From the NCBI RefSeq assembly GCF_003073045.1, contig NC_037590.1:10807042-10871041 (forward strand): a stretch of DNA of 64,000 nucleotides, in the 5' to 3' direction. Each line of letters begins with the position of its first letter. Position 1 is the stretch's first letter. This DNA is from Pomacea canaliculata (lineage: Eukaryota > Mollusca > Gastropoda > Architaenioglossa > Ampullariidae). A program made the translations under genes and the position numbers. Of this stretch, positions 11,579 through 23,020 are shown piece by piece. Under the pieces are notes generated by a model. The model ran no database searches. It was given only the letters and a program-made list of their open reading frames with translations, and was not told the DNA's origin.

Positions 11579-13833
11579 CGGAACGGACTATCAACGGTCG
11601 ATTTCACTGGATTTTTTCGATTTTTATAACAACATCGGCAAAACCGAAATAGTGCTAATAAGTGGTAGATTATAGTGAGAAACGAATCCTTTATTTCTCC
11701 TGTTCGCTTTCGTGCTCTGTATTCTAACTTATCTATTTTCGGAATACGTGTTGACTGTGCACAGCCTATCAACTCCTGTTGCCTTTTATATCCCTCTTAA
11801 TGACAATGGCGGTTTTCAATTTTCGCATCTGGACCTCGATGGTGGCTGCATTGACATGCAGTTTGGACCAGCACCAGAACTGAGTGCACATCGAATCGCT
11901 ATAAATGTCACAATACTGAACCACTTCAAACATATTTTGGTAACAATAGGCATGAAAAACAGTGCATTTATTTATCAGCTATGACTTTGGGGAAAATCAG
12001 ATAACGGTCGTTTTGCAGTTATGGACAGTTTAACACGCAGTAAGCAGAGGCAGAGAGAATAAAAAAGTATCTTGGTTTGATTAGTGATGAGTATTTATAA
12101 CAGGACACATACTATTGCACGTGTGACTGGGTCATTTTATGTGACATGTATGGTTTTTAGTTGCCACATAGAGTGACATATTGTTTGACAAAGTGGTTAG
12201 TAAGCTCGTTTATGCAGTTATTTATTCTGCGACCTGTACCGAAAACGCGTATGTGACAGTAAGTGATGGCAATGAATATTGTACATCGACATTAACGACC
12301 TGTGAGATGATCTCGCCGATCAGTCGATGAATGGTGGGCAACACAGTAAAGAAAGAGACTAACTTCCAAGGTTATGTAACACAACTGACGAGGACCTCGC
12401 CCCTTGACCCTCCCCTCCACCCGACTACCCTCCCCTGCCACTAGGTGCTCTCTTCCCGTCGCCGGACGTCGCTGTATGCACCGCGCGCTGTTAGCAATCA
12501 CGACCGGACACCGCGGACATGGGCGGCGAGGTTTGCACATTGCATAAAGTGATATTAGGCGGCACGGAGTTTGAACTGCCTGCCCTCCCAGCCGCGCGCA
12601 GATGGATGAGCAAACGGATCGATCAGCACGCGCAAAGCCCAGCGAGGCCAGGGAGGCTGAGGAAGATGGGAGGGGGAGGCTGGGGGATGAGGGGCGGCAA
12701 CCTGCTGCTGACCACAACAAGGGCGAGAAGCACGCCGCCACGGTGCGTAAGACAGTCTGTCCCCCCGAGTACCATTGATTGCACGGCGGTCTGTGATCCG
12801 CTGGAGGTGCGGGCGCCACATGGCCAGTGGTGGTGGTAGTGACTTCACGGAGGTATTGCCGCACGTGAACATTCAACACACCCCTGTCTCTAGTAACGGG
12901 TCTGTTGACCATTTTCATGTCCGCTAATTAGCGCCAAGCACGCAACTCATTTTCGTCACAATGGGGAAGGGAAGATTGAATTAGTGGGAGTGTGTACCGT
13001 GGGCCTCTTCTCCCTCCCTGCTCTCTCTCTCTTTACACACACCAAACTTAATTTATTTCTTTATTTTCCCGCATCTGTGTGTCCGTCGGCTTCCTGCCAC
13101 TCATTCATTCATCTCTCCTTCCTATCCTATCAATATCCTATTCTTTATTCAACAGAAAAAGCAAGGCTTAAATGGGCGATTCAGCATAACGAAAGCTGGT
13201 TGTTTTCTTTCTCTTCAATCCTCTCAAACAAGATTCAGAGTACAAGCAGAATACGAGCACGACGATGTCTAATGATGGACGCACTGTACAGTTGAACTTT
13301 CTTGAAAGACCTCCAACAAGTGTCCCTGTGGACTTTTGAACTCCATTCGTCACTGATCTTTTTGTAATGTAAATGAGGCGAGTGGCGGCTATGAACTAGT
13401 CCCTTATCCTCGTGTCTACAGAACAATCATTTCTGATATCACAAAGAAGTCTCTAGATTGCTGAGGAGGCGGCTCCAGTGCCATGTCTCAGCACTCCGCG
13501 CCCTCCCCACGCGTATTGAACCGGGGAAACAGTTTCTGTGGGCGGAAGAAGACAGGCTACAAAAATAAAGTTCCTGTGCTGAGGCATCATAAGCTTCATT
13601 AGAGCCTTGCAAGGCTCCATATGTATGAGCTCTGTCTCTTTCCGAGCGAGTAAATCTGTTAAAAATGTAGGGCAAAGTGGAAGGTGGAACGAGCAGACAA
13701 AGTTCTAGTCTTCACTCGTTAACAAACACCGAGGACAACTTGACAACAACACTGCAATAAAGAGGTTAATTATTTCACAAATTAAAAAGGTTAATAACAA
13801 TAAATAGTTTTGCATTCCATCAACTCTAAAAAA

Positions 13834-13837
<4 letters not shown>

Positions 13838-13873
<36 letters not shown>
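13838..13873. repeat. (ATT)n microsatellite, right copy
   Basis: Counterpart of the run at 9858-9899, with homologous flanks. Confidence 0.9.
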
Positions 13874-13874
<1 letters not shown>

Positions 13875-14947
13875 GCATGTTGAAGTAAAATGGCAAGTAA
13901 CTTCATTGGTAGGTAGGGGAAAAAGGTTAAAGTTAGGATTAAGCTGAAAATAAAAAAGAAGAAAGAAAGTAAAAGGAGTGAGTATTGTTGTGCGCAAATT
14001 CCATAGTCACGAATCATAAAAATAGCCATTAAAGTGTGAAATAAATAACGGTTTTGTTTTTGTTTTTTTGTGGAAGAAAGCCCGCTACTGAAACAGCGTG
14101 CTACACAAATATGCAATAATTGTATGTTGGAGTAGGAATTATTTGTTTAACTGATAGGAGTAAAGTGGTCGCAGTTGAGGGAAGAGCAGGCCGACAGATT
14201 GACGGAAAAAAATTGACAGGTGGAGAAATATGCCCGCAGAAAGTTTGGAGAGCTCGTTGTGCTAATGGGTTATTGCCTGAGGTGAGTGGCCCAGCAGAGC
14301 AAACCCAGGTTTTAGCGACAGTTTCTGGTAAAACAAACACCAACAGGAGTCCATGCCCAGTGTGCCTGCACCACCAGCTGATCAATACTGTCATGTTTGT
14401 CCCTCTTGTTGTTGTGTGTTTGTTGTGTGTTTTATGTTTACTGCTCTGTTTACAGCACTCGCGAACATGCAAATTATTTAACGGATGACTTGCTTCAAAA
14501 TGACTCAAATTTTAGAGCAGAAAAATTGTTTTTTCCTTAATCTCTTACAAGCCTCTTCCATGTGGTGATCGGAAGTACTGCATGCTATCAAGATAGAAAA
14601 TAAATAAAATGAAAGAAATGGACTGCACGACAAATGAAGGAATGAAAGATAAAAAGATCGAGAAGGAAAGACCAGAATAGAGATTAACCAAAAGAAAAGA
14701 TAAAAAGAAAAATTAAGTGACAGAGTGATTCTGAGCCTGTACTATGGCGTTCCCATCACACCCCGGAAGGGTGTACAGGGTGGGCAACATGAGCCCGGTA
14801 GTCTCTTCCTAATCGACAGTGGAATGCAATGGACAGCATGTACTCGTTGTAATGGCCACCCGGTATAACACAGGGCTTCTCCTACATAGTATGTGTCATG
14901 TCAAAGTAGAAATGACAGATAAAGATTGACACTGCATACAAGTTCCA

Positions 14948-14948
14948 G

Positions 14949-14990
<42 letters not shown>
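14948..14990. repeat. (ACA)n microsatellite, right copy
   Basis: A run of AAC/ACA repeats. The homologous left-contig site at about 11285-11305 has only a short interrupted run. Confidence 0.85.
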
Positions 14991-14991
<1 letters not shown>

Positions 14992-15171
14992 TATTTTCCC
15001 CCATGTCAAACAAGCTGCAGTCAGGTGCTATTTCTGAACCCGGCTTCTTTTTTTCCACACTCATTTCTGCTTCTTGTGTTTCATTCCAGAAATTTAATGC
15101 AAGAACTTTTCTTGTTTCTTTTGTCGTTTTAACCAGTTGAGACAGTGGGATGTGACAAAAATGGACCTCAC

Positions 15172-16867
15172 CTTTTTGTGGCAGCACTGGAAGGGTACGT
15201 AGAGAAACCGAATCATGTCCTTGATCCCGCAGGTGATGGTGGACAAGCCGTTGCTGGTCATGTCTTTGAGGCTGTATCCGCTGTCCCCAGCTTCCATTCC
15301 CTGTGAATGTCGTAGTTCACTGATGACCTGCAGCAGACGTGCCTGCCCTTCCGAGGGTTTCTCATCTTGGCGAGCGCCTTGCTGCTGGAGGCTGTGAGCT
15401 TTTTTACTGTCTCGTTCTTTCCTCCTGCTCTCCTGGCGGTTGACAAGTCGGGGGACGTCTAGGTCTGTCCTTGAACTTTACACTTGATGACGGCGACGAC
15501 CGCACGGCTTTCTCCGTCACCGAATCCAAGCACCACGACACGTTTCGCCCAGAGGCCTTGGGCTGCGATGTGATCGGCGACACCATGGTGACGGAGCCGG
15601 TGCTGGTGCAGCAGGCAGTGGCCTGCACAGAGAACCCTGTCGTCCCGGAAGTGCCAGGATCTTCGTCTATGCTGGCGTAATCGACAGACGGGCGAGTCAT
15701 CAATGGGTAGTTCTCCATCGTCTCGCCATCTGATTGCCTGCCTCGGTCCGATGATGACGATGTCGCCGAGGTCAACGGCGGTGCTTCTGTTTCAGGGCCC
15801 ACACCAACGTCAACCACATCACGGCCCACAGCTACATCAGCCACTTCGCGGCCCACGCCGACGTCAACCCCTCCCGGTCTGACACGAACCGCCCCCACCT
15901 CAACTTCTTCGTCTTGCCTGAGTGATGTTGCCTTGGAAACTTTCTTGACGGGGTATTTACCAAACTGTTCAGACGTCTCCTCCTCTTCATCAGTCCGGTC
16001 TACATCACAAGGCACGGGTGGTGTGTTGGCACCGTGTTTGGACACCTGCTTACTAAAGGCGTAACGGTTCAGGTCTGCAGAGGACGTGACGGTTGACTTG
16101 AAGTCTGGCACTTCTGTGATCAACGATCCCTCGCTGACATCACTCGACACGGACTGCGCTCGCCGCTTGATTGGTGGTGATGGAAAAATGGCGGCGACTC
16201 TTCGTATCCGGCAACAAAATCGTCATCATCGGTCTTGAGGCAGATGTCAGAAAGGACGGAGCTGCTGAAGCTGGAAATGACCTCGAGGTCAGGGCAGGGC
16301 GACCCGCTGCCGTCGAATGAGAGTCTGTATAGGGACACACGTCGAGGGGGGGAGCCGGCCACGGCCACGGTGCTGCTGTGGGTCGACTCCTGTCTGCTGA
16401 CCGAGGGCTTAATCTCGCTCAGCTCTGCCGACTCTCGGTTCCTGCGCTCCGGCCTCGTTTCAGCTCCGATGATGGACTGGACCGCGGAAAACCTGTCCAA
16501 AGATATCCTTCGAAATGTCCGCACGGAGGTGGGTTTCCATCACCGGAAGACTCGTGACCCCCAGACGTGTCTGAAGGTAGTGTTGGATAGTCTTCCCCTG
16601 GTGCATGCGAGGTTGACTCCCTTGGTTTGGCTGTGGGAGGTCCCACTTCGTCGTACACCAGCTCCGGACCAAGATGCCAGGGGAAAGTGACTCCGTGGGC
16701 ACCATCTCCTTCCCTCATGCTCCCTTCACGACGCTCATCCCCAAAGCAGATTCTGTCGTAAGCCATGTTGTGAGCCCCGTGGTGTGGGTTCTCCGTCCGT
16801 CGAGGCCCTGTCCCAAATATTGTCGACTTCCCGCCGCACACGTAACGGTCCCGGCCGACGATTATGG
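15172..16867 (-). CDS. Large exon of an unrecognised minus-strand gene, frame-disrupted
   Basis: About 1.7 kb open in overlapping minus-strand frames, bounded by an acceptor (CAGTCACAG|CCATAATC) and a donor (CACAAAAAG|GTGAGG). It reads in turn RDRYVCGGKSTIFGTGP, then RISLDRFSAVQSIIG with RRVSLYRLSFDGSGSP, then MSSDVSEGSLITEVPDF with NYPLMTRPSVDYASIDE, then RLVNRQESRRKERDS, ending IKDMIRFLYVPFQCCHKK. The product is Ser/Glu-rich and mostly disordered, with an imperfect GVDVGVGREVADV-type repeat. Frame changes fall near 16510, 16150 and 15440. Because it starts only 38 bp from the low-quality contig end, consensus indels are the likeliest cause; true decay is possible. I see no domain that names it. 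The cysteine-containing hydrophobic end suggests a membrane- or channel-linked cytoplasmic region, which is a guess. Confidence 0.55.
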
Positions 16868-19800
16868 CTGTGACTGAGGAAAATGCCGGCCGCTCGATGC
16901 TGTATCAGCATACTATGGCTTTATGTCAATTCTGCTGCATGGTTCTGCAAGTCACAGACCGCGAGACGGCATCAGGGGGGGGCGCAGGCATTTATTATCG
17001 CTGTCCAAATGCCGCTAAACAATACATCAGTCAAAACTCCCTCGACTAACAACACTCTCGAGGCTGGTCCGCTCGAAAGTTGCCGTGGGACCAAGTGCTA
17101 CCCCGTGCGTCTTTCCTGATCCAACGGAGGGAGAGACGGGGTGGTGGTGGATGAGAGAATGTTACGCGTGCGCAGTCGCCCACTTCTAGAAAGCTTTGTA
17201 AGCAAGTGATATATCTGAAAAGAAATAGATTCTTACCACTGAAAACCTCGCTCGCCCCTTACCCTGTCCCCCTCTCTCTGTCGTATCAACACGCCAAGAA
17301 ACGCCGGTCGGTCGTCTGCACATTATTTTCCAGGGGAGGTAATCCAAAGGTTGCAGCAAAGTGCGGCTGTGCAAACACGAGTAATTATCACCCCCTCCTG
17401 CAGCGGACACCTGTTATCAAAAACATCGACTGCGGGGGGCACTGAGAATCCAGCTGACCATGTGTCCATACCCCCTTCTCTCTCTCTCTAATACTTCCAT
17501 CCTCCATGCCAACAGCTTAAACGATCGATGGGCTGGAGCACCAGCCTCTGACTACGGGACGGTGGATAACTTTTCAGCACTTCCCCCTACCTCCCTCCAT
17601 TGAGAATGTGGCGAACTCACAACGAGGCCAAACTTCTGACAAGGATGGTCGTCTGTGTCTCCCCGCCATCGTCCACACGGATGCCCCGGGACCAGGGCAA
17701 GTGCGTCAGAGTTGAGAAAAACAAGCCTGTTCACTTTCTTGCCCGCAGTATTTATCCACGGGCGTTCGGTGTCGAGGTGCTCACCCATGGCTCGGTGAAG
17801 GAAAGAGCAGGGGTGGGAGGGGAGGGGAGGAGAGAGAGAGGGAGGACTCAGATCAATAGAGGCAAATCTACCAGTTACAAACGGCAGCAATAGCTGCCCC
17901 GTTGTAAGCGTGCCCAAAGTCTGATCTTCCTTCTTGTGTAGCCAGCCGGCCAGCCTGCCAGCCAGCCTGCCCATCTTCTTCTGGCACGTTCCCCTAGAGG
18001 ACATTCCGTCCCACGTCGATCGAATCCTCCCAACTTGTCCCTCCCACCTCCTTCCACTTTACTACCTCTAGCGTCACGTCTGGCCGAGCTGTATTTCTTG
18101 ATCTCAGCCCACCACCACCCCAACCTCCTCCACCACCACCATCACTACCAACACTACCATCACATATTTTCTGAAGGACCAAGACGCTGTCCTTGTACGG
18201 CAGCAACTTCTGACTATCACTTCAAAGTAATGAAATATATCACAAAGATACAACAAAAAACAGTTCAATCATGCAAGATCATTTCCATGTATATAGTATG
18301 CCTCTAAACGTCTTCTTTGTCGGAGGCTGGAAAATACTTTGGCTTCGCGCCATCTCTGCTGCAGGAATCAGCCTCGATGTGCACGGTTACAGGGGCGATA
18401 AATTAATGAATGGCGGCGAGGATCTTCAAAGGCGAACTTCGGAGCAGCTTCTTTCGAAGAGTATCATTGCCGAAAGACAATCAATCAAGCCCTATAGATC
18501 GATGTATAAATACTGTATATCAATAAGGCAGTCTTATTGACCTGGTCCTTTTTTAATAAATACATATATATAATAATTTGTCCTTGGGCATCAAGCTGTA
18601 CATAAAAGGGAAAGGGTTTCCCTGACGACTGTGCCCATGGCAAGTACTGTAGTTTGGAAGGTGGACCGACAGATGCAGCATAAGGCGATCAGACATCGAC
18701 ATGTGGGTCGTGGTCCCACTTTAAAATGTGTCCATCCACGCTGATTCCCCGACCTGTGGCCAGGTTCTTTGCCTGCCAGTCACGCCGCGTGGGCCCTCGT
18801 GACTGAGTGATTGGGGCAATATCGGCGCTCGACCACAGGTCCTCGGCAGTCCGCTACACTAATCTTGGGCGTGTCTGGCAGGTCTGACAAACCTGAGCGC
18901 TCGTGCACGCCATTGATTCAAAGTGATCATTATTTTTTTCAATGTTGTCCTTCCATTCTTAACTTGCATGAATGAATGTGTGCGTGTGTGTTCGTGGTGT
19001 CTGTCACTACAGGGAGAGAAATGCAAACTAGGACAGGAGGGGCAGTAGACGGAGGGTTGTAGATATTGATGGAGGGATTGCTGCTTCCGAACGCTAAATA
19101 AGCTGCAAGCCTGATTCAGGAGAATTATTTCCGCTTTCATTATGCTTATCTCCAGGCTAGAAGCGCTGAGCTGGCTGTTTGGAGGGTCAGATGAGAGAGC
19201 CCGACCCAAGGCGTTATCAAAACGTATGCAAAGCGGGGCTACTCTAGCGCCAAATGTGCAGTTACTTCCCCTCGGCTGCTCCGTGCGCAGCTGCTAAGAA
19301 GCGGATGCACGTTTCTGCGCATGCGCTGTTCGTACACAAATCGATTGAGAAGAACGCTTCGAAACATATCTCGTCAGGAATAATAATTACGCAGAAATCA
19401 ATGTTAATTACTTGGCACCGTATAGTTACATCCTGTTTCCCGCCATGTTTCTGACAGAAAATCTCTTTGAAATGAGGAGCTCTGAAACATGGGAGCCGTG
19501 GTGATAGCAGGCGGCGGTGCCGGACCATCAGCCCCGCACGACAAGTCGGAAGATTTCCGAGATGAAGGCTACTCGTAGCTTATCGACGCAAAAGCGAAAC
19601 GGGCATAGCCGGCCATTAAAGAGGAAAAAAAAAAAGAAAAAGACATGTAATAGGTTCACGAGTGGCTTGGGGAGATGGTTAGCATGCTTGCAAATCTCTT
19701 CTCTCGCCAAAGAATATCAAGGAAAAAAATTATGGACGCATATAAACAGGCGCTGAAAAACTCCAGTTCCATGGCAACGGTACAAATAACAATTGTCACC

Positions 19801-19990
19801 CTCATGTCACCATAATTACCACCATCGTGATACTATAATTACCACCATCGTGATCACCATAATTACACCATCGTATCACCACAATTACCACCATCATTTC
19901 ACTTTACTTACCACCATCATGTCGCCATAATACCTTTATTCGGTGAACACCATCATGCCAGCACAACAACTCTAATAACCAATTACCACC
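19801..19990. repeat. Imperfect CACCAT-AATTACCAC array
   Basis: Repeated CACCATAATTACCACCATCG-like units of about 18-25 bp with drift; low complexity. Confidence 0.75.
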
Positions 19991-21481
19991 ATGTCCCCAC
20001 AATACCTCTGTGTATTTAAAACCAATTCTACTCGATGTAGTTTCGTTCAGCCAGCAGTATTTACTTTCGACCAAAGGAAAGTCCAAGGATCTTATTACGA
20101 CATGGCTCTGCTTGGCGGTAAAAAGACCGAAGGCGATATTACATCCATTTTATATCGTCTGCCATTTGCAATGCTTGATCATGCACGTGCCAGGATAAAT
20201 GGCTCTGCAATGGAATACGTTTTCACGGAATGAAGGACAGATTATCCAGTCAGCATTGGCCAGCCCCCACCGCACCCCACAGGAGCCCGTATAAACTGCG
20301 CCATTCACGAAACACCAGTCTCTCCCAACACAGGGATGGTGCCACACACACATACAGACTGTTTATCAGGCTACAAGACGGCACTAACTGAATATTGTCT
20401 ATTTTAAAACACACGATTATATTGCTGTCGTGTTTCATTGACGGAGAAATGGCAACGACGGCGACACGCATCACAAGGGTGTGTGAGCCAACATGTCCTT
20501 CTTGTCTTGTGAAACCATCTCCCACAGCTCTTCTCCCTCCCCCCACCACATCTCTCGTCTGATTTGTTATTGCATTCAGATGAAATCATGGATGAATAAC
20601 TTTGAAGAGATGGGTCGTCTGGTGCACTTCTATTTTCGAATCCCTACAATTTCTCGCTCAACCTCTTCTCTGTCCATCTATCTATCAAGCGTTCATATAA
20701 ATAAAACATTAATAAAAAGAAACTATGAACTTAAGCATGATGAAAATACAATAAACAGCTTTATATAAATACAGAAATACATTCTCTGTCTCGTCAAGTA
20801 TGTAACATTTTCCCGGACTTAGCTCCCCACTCACTCCAGCAGACCTGCAAGGATTGAATAACGGGCAATGTCCAGGGGAGAGCATCAGAACGAGGACAGA
20901 TCGTGAATCAAGAGCGAGTGCTGAGAACTGTGTTATTATCTCCCCCGTAGACTGTTGCCTGCCGAGGTCTTGGTGTCTAAGGCTTCATCGCCGAAGATGT
21001 ATGACACAGCCGTTGGTCAGCCAGGACCGTTACTTGCATTCTTCATGCTTCTCTCTGTGGCAGACACACTCGGCTGTAAACAATTTTCCTCCCAAGCGGA
21101 TGTCAGTCCCTCCCTCGGTGCTCATCTGGACAACTCTAACACACCCACAAACCGTACTAACAGACACACGGATGTCAAAGGCAGTTCTTCAGTCGACTTC
21201 TCATTCTCCAGAACAAAACAGTGTGATGGTCAATGTCTGTGTTTTGTGGACTAGATTGTTTTTAACTTTAACCCACGGAATTTCACAAACATCTCTATAC
21301 TTGTTCAGTAAATATCTTCATTATCAAGGTTTTTGCTGCATTTTTCTTTACTTGCTGATGTCTAATTGTAATTCGTTTGTTCCAAACTTATTCACAACTT
21401 TCTTGCTTGTCTATAGTTTTTGCATTTTGCATCTTCCTACTGAAAAATCCATTGATTCACTCCACAAATTGTTGACAACCC

Positions 21482-21725
21482 TTGAATGTAAACTTAAGGA
21501 CTCCTGCTATATGTGTGCACGTGTGCAACAGCATTTTAGGAAATAATTAAGGATTTCTTGCTTATGTGCATATGTATGACAACCTTTGAGCAAGGAATTT
21601 AACTCTTGCTAAGTGTGCATATGGATGATAACCTTTCAGGCTGTACTTAAAGGATTTCCTTCTAAATAAGTCTTCACATGAATGATAACCGTTTTTGAAT
21701 ATACTTAAGGAATTTCCTGCTATAT
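21482..21725. repeat. Old, diverged tandem repeat of about 60 bp
   Basis: Four to five degenerate copies of a pattern GTACTTAAGGAATTTCTTGC, then TATGTGCATATG, then GATAACCTTT. Divergence is high, so limits are approximate. Confidence 0.6.
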
Positions 21726-22548
21726 GTGTGTGCCTGTGTACGGCACTCTTCCTGTCGATGGAGGAGCTTGTTCGCGGTGGGTCAGGTCACCCTAAACATT
21801 TCCCTCGCAACAAAATGCAGGCAAGAATGAGTTCGGGCTCAGACCACTCTCTGTTTCCGTCTGGCTCTCGGGGAGAAGCAAGTTTAGTATTTCTGGTCTT
21901 CTGTGCCTGCACATTCTTCCAGACTGTTCATGCGCCATGAAGCTCGGTCATCAGATTGGTTCTGATGTATGTGACTGTACATGTATGTTGGTATACATAT
22001 ACACTCGAATCCTTGCTGAATCGGTCAACGTCTTGTGTTCACAAGTTTCTCTTCATCTAGACCTTGCCTGTAATTGGTAAAAGATATTTAAAATAAAAAC
22101 CAAAATGGAGGTAGTTCACAGAAGGGTGGGCACAGGAAGCAAGCTCCGTGCACTGGAGATTGTGGCAACATAATTCTTGTGGCAGAGAAAAGGCCCCCGA
22201 CAGACGGCTCGTTACCAGCGCCAGACATGGCTCATTAAGAAGCTGCGGACTATTTTTTGTGCAGTTACACAGATTTCTATTGTGCATGCCGGCATTGCCA
22301 ACAACTGGCAGCAGAATGATCAGGCTGTCAGGAAATTCTAACAAGGGATATCTCCTCCACAAATACATGCAACTGTACGGCAGTTTGTGCACGTGTAGTC
22401 TCCGTCCTCACGTGCGCCTTTGACTTTTCCTTCACCAGGAGATGGCGGGAAACCGGTCTAATGAACTCGCCATCTGAGACTTTCTCGTCAGCACCATCGA
22501 TTCTCCTGCCTGAAGGACAGGCATGCGCCGACAGATATCTCATGTGAT

Positions 22549-22607
22549 GAATTGATTGATTGGCTGATTGATTGATTGACTGACTGATTGACTGATTGAT
22601 TGATCAG
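22549..22607. repeat. (GATT)n microsatellite
   Basis: Imperfect GATT/GACT tetranucleotide run; no gene nearby. Confidence 0.85.
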
Positions 22608-22847
22608 CGGAGGATAATCAATCGACTGATTGGGTGGTCGATCGATACAAGCGTTTGACTAGTTTTTGTGTAGCAGAGTGTTAGTGAGAGTGTGCGCCCC
22701 ATATTAGAGAATGTTACTGCTGTCCAAAACAAATATCAGGTTTGTTGATAAGCCAGCCGCCGATTGGGGCCGCGAGTCCGGGATCGATATCACGCCGCCC
22801 TTGCCTCCCATTGTAATGTAAACTCTCGCCAGCCATGCATTGTGCAG

Positions 22848-23020
22848 CATCCCTCTTCTGGCATAGAGTCCTTCCCCATAGCTTCCTTCACTCCTCTGTC
22901 CATCCCTCTTCTGGCATAGAATCCTTCCCCATAGCTTCCTCACTCCTCTGTCCATCCCTCTTCTGGTATAGAATCCTTCCCCCATAGCTTCCTCACTCCT
23001 TCTCTGTCCATCCCTCTAGA
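22848..23020. repeat. About 53-bp minisatellite, three full copies plus a partial
   Basis: Units begin CATCCCTCTTCTGG at 22848, 22901 and 22953 and a shortened one at 23009. Unit length is 52-56 bp, with few substitutions. Confidence 0.85.

Larger units (their letters stand above)
11579..15134 (+). repeat. Right contig start: same sequence as 7149-11478
   Basis: 3556 bp colinear with the left contig end, stopping at the point (GTCGTTTTAACC, 15134) where the left contig stops at the gap. The right contig then continues AGTTGAGACAG into the exon at 15172-16867. It is the more compact copy but has its own likely deletions, for example a corrupted Kolobok terminus near 11785-11805. Confidence 0.85.

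Noticed and set aside
11358-11772. Open frames running through the N block
   Set aside because: They exist only because N is translated as X across the gap.
12292-12918. 208-codon minus-strand open frame
   Set aside because: Counterpart of the preceding case; the translation does not match the other copy beyond short shared words, so no coding constraint is visible.
9858-13873. Paired ATT runs as terminal repeats of a large mobile element
   Set aside because: They are the same microsatellite seen twice because of the redundant contig ends.
15172-16867. Intronless retrogene explanation for the large exon
   Set aside because: Both ends carry good splice sites and other exons match in phase, which argues for an ordinary spliced gene.
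18090-18170. His/Pro-coding CACCACC-rich stretch
   Set aside because: Low-complexity trinucleotide run without a supported gene.
20955-21254. 99-codon open frame with a signal-peptide-like run (GPLLAFFMLLSVADTLG)
   Set aside because: Overlaps another long frame, has no recognisable mature part, and a hydrophobic run alone is weak evidence.
20854-21546. 230-codon plus-strand open frame
   Set aside because: No domain, low-complexity mixed composition, part of it lies in an old tandem repeat, and no splice or start support.
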